DNA of 64,000 nucleotides from NCBI GenBank assembly GCA_030704615.1, contig CM060732.1, positions 78,599,053 through 78,663,052 of the forward strand, read 5' to 3'. Each line of letters starts with the position of its first letter. Position 1 is the first letter of the stretch. A program made the position numbers and the translations under genes. Source of the stretch: Takakia lepidozioides. Taxonomy: Eukaryota; Streptophyta; Takakiopsida; Takakiales; Takakiaceae. Shown here piece after piece: positions 62,849 to 64,000 of this stretch. The notes beneath the pieces were generated by a model, which saw nothing but the letters and a program-made list of their open reading frames with translations, did not search any database and had not been told where the DNA came from.

Positions 62849-63886
62849 GTGCCACCAGTTGCTGAGGAGAGTGCCGATACGAACACCAGCGATACTAGTG
62901 GGTATACAAGACGAGGTGTGCGGTTTAGGCCACCTTCACCTTCAGTGTCTTCTGAGGAAGGTTCAGACTCGGAGTCAGGAGGATTCTCGCCGAGGGTGCA
63001 AGTCATTTCCGTGCCATTCTTGTGGGACACAATGGAGGAGATGTATGGAGCTAGCAAAGGCCCACGTAGGTACTCTGGAGCTGTGGGCACCATCGAGCTT
63101 GATGACTTCATACAAGAGTTTGACAGTTGGTGTGATTTGCAGCAAATGCGCAATCCACAACTGTTTACGCCCTTTATGGCGTGGAAGGGGCTATTCCAGC
63201 ACCTTGAGGGGCTGCCCATGGATGATTACCATGAATTTAGGCGGGGAAATGAGGTGGAGATTGAGGAGTGGCGACAATATTGGTCACCTGACTATGTCTC
63301 TATCACTAGAGGCACAAGGGCAGCGGCGATACCAGCAGCTACACCAACATCCCCAACTGCAAGCACTAGTAGTGGGACAAGTAAAGATGGAGCTGGGAAA
63401 TCCACTCAAGCTTCTGCTGCAGCACCAGCACCCGTGCCTGCCTTTAACCCAGTTGTGGAGTTCTTCGAGGAGTTGAGGAGAAACTACCAGGGGATAAGAA
63501 CGGAGAAATTGCGGAGCTTGCAAGAGTTCCAACGCAAGCCTACTGAGAGTTTGAGGGAGGCTTACACTCGCATGAGGCGCTTGATAAACGTAACCCAAGG
63601 GGTTACAGAAGCTCAGGCAGTCCAGTTTTGATATGGGATCCTGGACAAGGAGCTGATGAGAAGGGTGCGGGATGCAACTCTCCTACAAGTGGACCAACTC
63701 ACCTTAGCAAACATATTTTTGCTGGCAAAGCGGATAGAGCTCAATATGGTGGAGGAGCGAGTGGTCATGGTGGGGTTTGGTAAGGAGACACAACGAAGCG
63801 GGGCTCATAGCCAACAACAACCACTACCCCAACGTGCTCAAGGCAACAATGGGGCTCAAGCGAAGCCCAGTGAAGGACATAGATGA
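62849..63886 (+). pseudogene. gag of the second element
   Basis: It reads from GTG 62849 (no in-frame ATG after the upstream TGA at 62831) and matches the gag at 35,295: WDTMEEMYGASKGPRRYSG, FIQEFDSWCDLQQMRNPQLF and LREAYTRMRRLINVTQGV. TGA at 63629-63631 replaces the Trp found in the first copy (TGG to TGA). A second TGA at 63884-63886 is at the same position as in the first copy, after which the frame continues. Confidence 0.82.
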
Positions 63887-64000
63887 TCTCAATTGCAGAG
63901 GTCACTTCCTTCATTCTCAGGCCAACAACAGTCGGGTGTGACATGTTGGGATTGTGGAGGACCCCATGTTAAGAGAGATTGCCCGGAGAGAGGCAAAGGG
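63887..64000 (+). pseudogene. Zinc knuckle region of the second element (partial)
   Basis: In the gag frame past the TGA, SLPSFSGQQQSGVTCWDCGG leads into a CCHC knuckle CWDCGGPHVKRDC at about 63,944-63,982. The window ends in the following basic stretch. Confidence 0.75.

Larger units (their letters stand above)
60250..64000 (+). mobile_element. Second element of the methyltransferase gypsy family, cut by window end
   Basis: The LTR, leader and gag are homologous to those of the element at 32,106. The window ends just after the first zinc knuckle, so it is unknown whether this copy carries the methyltransferase and PHD finger. Two stops are visible in gag. Confidence 0.82.

Noticed and set aside
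35295-63886. Nuclear code reassigning UGA or UAG as sense
   Set aside because: The coiled-coil gene ends in TAG and the reductase in TGA at the expected family C terminus. The in-frame stops cluster in dead transposons, and long cellular exons have none.

Overview
This window reads as nuclear DNA of a streptophyte, most likely a charophyte green alga. Chara braunii is my best guess, but I could not test it. The reasons are a plant-type mitochondrial NADH-cytochrome b5 reductase gene with about twelve exons, plant-type PPR repeats, a chromodomain Ty3/gypsy element primed by initiator tRNA-Met, long introns, and a Ty3/gypsy element carrying a cytosine-5 DNA methyltransferase. Capture of methyltransferases by retrotransposons has been reported from charophytes and dinoflagellates (de Mendoza and colleagues, 2018). 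I see no bacterial operons, CRISPR arrays or ribosomal RNA genes.

Layout. About 3.0-16.5 kb is one plus-strand, multi-exon gene for a large coiled-coil, repeat-rich protein. Its exons are phase-consistent at most junctions, and it contains duplicated exon modules. A LINE copy (18.0-20.6 kb) follows, next to a CT microsatellite. From 22.2 to 29.3 kb lies an NADH-cytochrome b5 reductase gene with intact splice sites but one nonsense codon and one apparent 1-nt deletion; a second LINE copy sits antisense in one of its introns. Low-complexity repeats fill 30-31 kb, and two copies of a tRNA-derived SINE lie at 31.7 and 45.0 kb.

The centrepiece is a decayed Ty3/gypsy element at 32.1-42.9 kb. Its order is gag, zinc knuckle, protease, DNA methyltransferase, reverse transcriptase, RNase H, integrase and a C-terminal PHD finger. 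It combines a DNA-methylation writer with a likely histone-tail reader in one retroelement. A second family member starts at about 60.25 kb and runs off the window in its gag gene. An older, heavily decayed gypsy integrase lies at 43-45.6 kb.

A 13.6 kb segment (46,484-60,072) has CACTA-like terminal inverted repeats, inverted subterminal motifs and a GGG target duplication. It holds a PPR pseudogene, fragments of a zinc-type oxidoreductase gene, and a nested, young chromodomain gypsy element (51,316-58,303) with 733-bp LTRs, an AGTAG target duplication, and only two visible coding lesions.

Only two cellular genes (the coiled-coil gene and the reductase) have well-supported exon structures. 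The rest is layered transposon history: old gypsy, then SINEs, then the methyltransferase element; and separately a gene-bearing CACTA-like element, then the chromovirus.
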